DNA of 64,000 nt. Origin: Bacilli bacterium (GTDB lineage Bacteria > Bacillota_I > Bacilli_A > RFN20 > CAG-826). The DNA lies in assembly GCA_016298185.1 (NCBI GenBank), contig JAEDDA010000002.1, forward strand, positions 8,826-72,825, written 5' to 3'. This document shows, one piece after another, positions 62,481-64,000 of the stretch. Below the pieces are notes generated by a model. It searched no databases. It was given only the letters and a program-made list of their open reading frames with translations, and had not been told where the DNA came from. A program made the position numbers and the translations under genes. The first letter of the stretch is position 1, and each line of letters starts with the position of its first letter.

Positions 62481-63413
62481 ATGGAAATCTGGCAAATCAT
62501 CTTAATTATTATCGGTGGTGTCTTAATCCTCGGATTATTAGGCTATCTTTCATTTTGCTTATATATCTCAAATATGATGGCCAATATGATGGTTTATCCA
62601 AAGCATTTCAAAACCACTGAAGAAAAGAAAGCCAGTAACGCTTCGTATGGCGATATTGGTGACATCAGTAAATATCAAAGAACACCAATTAATTTCAATA
62701 TGAGTGATGGGTATGTCATCCATGGCGATTATTCTTTGAATAATCCTAAGAAGTTTGTCATATGTATGCACGGACATCGTGGTAACCGTGAAGGCTTACA
62801 AAAGTATTCCTGGGCTTTATATCGCTTAGGATATTCTTTAGTGTTTTATGATCATAGAAGTCATGGTGATGAAAACAAAAGAAAAAAAGTCACAATGTCT
62901 TATCAAGAACATAAAGACGCTTTAGAAATCATCGAACAAGTTAAAGAAAAGTTTGGTCAAGATATCGAATTAGGACTATTTGGTAATTCTATGGGCGCAG
63001 CCACAGCGCTTAGCTGCACAAAAGAAAGACAAGACTTATCCTTTGTTGTTGCTGATAGTGCATTCGCGGGAGTGAACTACTTGGTAGAAGCATTTATTAA
63101 GATTCATAAATCACCAAAATTCCCGATTTTACAATTCACTGAGATGTTTATAAAACATAAAGCGGGATTCTCTTACAAAGATGTATCTATAAAAGATATC
63201 GTTAAAGAAAATAAAAACGTCCCTATCTTGCTCATCTATGGCGACAAAGATGAAATAGTGTTTCCGAAGAATGCGGAAATATTATTCACTAACATCGTTG
63301 CCCCAAAACGATTAGAATGGTTTAAAGGCGCAACTCACTGTAATGCAGTAGTCACTGATAGAAATAGATATTACAAAGTAATAGAAGAATTTATAAAGGA
63401 GAATGTGAAGTAA
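62481..63413 (+). CDS. Membrane-anchored alpha/beta hydrolase
   Basis: Serine hydrolase (310 residues) with an N-terminal membrane helix (about 5-32). The fold shows ICMHGHRGNREG, DHRSHGDEN, nucleophile elbow GLFGNSMGAA, acid in YGDKDEIV and His in KGATHCNAV. Similar to YqkD/BAAT-like hydrolases; substrate unknown. The next gene starts one base after its stop. Confidence 0.85.
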   Translation: MEIWQIILIIIGGVLILGLLGYLSFCLYISNMMANMMVYPKHFKTTEEKKASNASYGDIGDISKYQRTPINFNMSDGYVIHGDYSLNNPKKFVICMHGHRGNREGLQKYSWALYRLGYSLVFYDHRSHGDENKRKKVTMSYQEHKDALEIIEQVKEKFGQDIELGLFGNSMGAATALSCTKERQDLSFVVADSAFAGVNYLVEAFIKIHKSPKFPILQFTEMFIKHKAGFSYKDVSIKDIVKENKNVPILLIYGDKDEIVFPKNAEILFTNIVAPKRLEWFKGATHCNAVVTDRNRYYKVIEEFIKENVK

Positions 63414-63414
63414 T

Positions 63415-64000
63415 ATGGCCAAAGAAAAAATGTCATTAGAAAAGAAAACTAAACTTATTTATTCTGGCGAATTAATGATTTTCGCTATTCTCTTTTTAGT
63501 CTTAGCGACGTTAGAAATTTTAAATGTTATTGGCAAAAAACCTATTACGCTTAACATCTTCAACTTTGTTACCGCAGCGGGTGGAGCTTGGATGATCGTG
63601 GATTTCTTCTGGGTTTTATTCTCTAAAAAGAGAAGAAAGAAGAATTCTTTATTAGATAAAGCCTTACTTATTCCTTTAGGAATATATCTCATCACATTTG
63701 ATATTATTGTTTTTACTCGTATGTCTATGATGTGGAAAGACGATAGCTTTAATCAATTTAGAAGATTGATGATGGGTATTTCTTTCTATTACATCGGTGG
63801 TATCTTCTTGTTTGAATCTATCTATCATTACTTCGTTCCAGTTCCAACCTTAGTGGAAGCCATTCAAGAAGCTTATAAAGCGGAACAAGAAGAAATGGAA
63901 AAGGAAAGACTTGCTGCGTTAAAGGATGATTCAGAAATTAAAAAAGAAGACGCCGTGGATGCGGAAGTAAGTCCAAAAGAAGAAGACAATAAAAAAGAAG
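63415..64000 (+). CDS. Membrane protein, 3' end outside window
   Basis: The frame from ATG 63415 (AAAGGAGA upstream) is open to the window edge, about 195 codons. It has four predicted helices (about 20-38, 48-68, 80-102 and 115-138), then a Lys/Glu-rich cytoplasmic tail (EAYKAEQEEMEKERLAALK). Unknown family; operon partner of the hydrolase. Confidence 0.7.
   Translation, partial: MAKEKMSLEKKTKLIYSGELMIFAILFLVLATLEILNVIGKKPITLNIFNFVTAAGGAWMIVDFFWVLFSKKRRKKNSLLDKALLIPLGIYLITFDIIVFTRMSMMWKDDSFNQFRRLMMGISFYYIGGIFLFESIYHYFVPVPTLVEAIQEAYKAEQEEMEKERLAALKDDSEIKKEDAVDAEVSPKEEDNKKE

Overview
The window looks like a chromosome segment of an AT-rich, low-GC Gram-positive (Bacilli) bacterium. It fits an uncultured gut lineage near the Mollicutes branch, such as RF39, RFN20 or Izemoplasma-like groups; the exact placement is inference. 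Supporting signs are RNase HIII, MutS2, the DUF177-pheST context, lipoproteins with lipoboxes plus lspA, a CIRCE element, an N-terminally short ClpB like that of mycoplasmas, and mycoplasma-like repeats at the mraZ promoter. The standard code is used (Trp is TGG), but TGA is a rare stop codon.

Region 1 (1-23.6 kb) is a polysaccharide utilisation block. It holds two pullulanase-like enzymes (one cut by the window edge; the other has its own lipoprotein signal), a small lipoprotein, and a maltodextrin-type ABC importer (binding lipoprotein, two permeases, ATPase). These are followed by an unrecognised 601-aa hydrolase-like protein, a cytoplasmic and a lipoprotein GH53 galactanase, a GH13 alpha-amylase lipoprotein, a branching enzyme and a glycogen/maltodextrin phosphorylase. 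The logic is surface cleavage of branched alpha-glucan and galactan, import of oligosaccharides, and phosphorolysis in the cytoplasm.

Region 2 (23.6-44.1 kb) is housekeeping: dimeric dUTPase, DUF523, YgjP-like protease, SpoU methyltransferase, pheST, DUF177, a stripped-down division cluster (mraZ, rsmH, two small membrane proteins, ftsA, ftsZ, with no murein genes), ileS, lspA, rluD-type pseudouridine synthase, rnhC, mutS2, uvrC and tRNA-Arg(UCU).

Region 3 (44.1-50.1 kb), just after the tRNA, is a decay zone. It has a partial copy of the tRNA 3' end, broken genes, the tail of a large serine recombinase joined to a ClpB-like stub, and intact islands: a three-gene ABC-2 exporter, a membrane protein and a CBS protein.

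Region 4 (50.1-64 kb) carries an XRE regulator with a membrane partner and two palindromic operators, hydrolases, DegV, a His-rich CobW GTPase, CIRCE-controlled clpB, a PTS EIIC-like protein, a HAD phosphatase, an SLC45-like transporter, GDPD and lipoprotein genes. Between the EIIC and HAD genes (58.0-58.3 kb) lies the best candidate for an undescribed system: a 22-residue hydrophobic peptide gene with a perfect Shine-Dalgarno sequence, overlapped on the other strand by a short promoter-terminator RNA unit, with complementary mRNA ends. This is the layout of a type I toxin-antitoxin.
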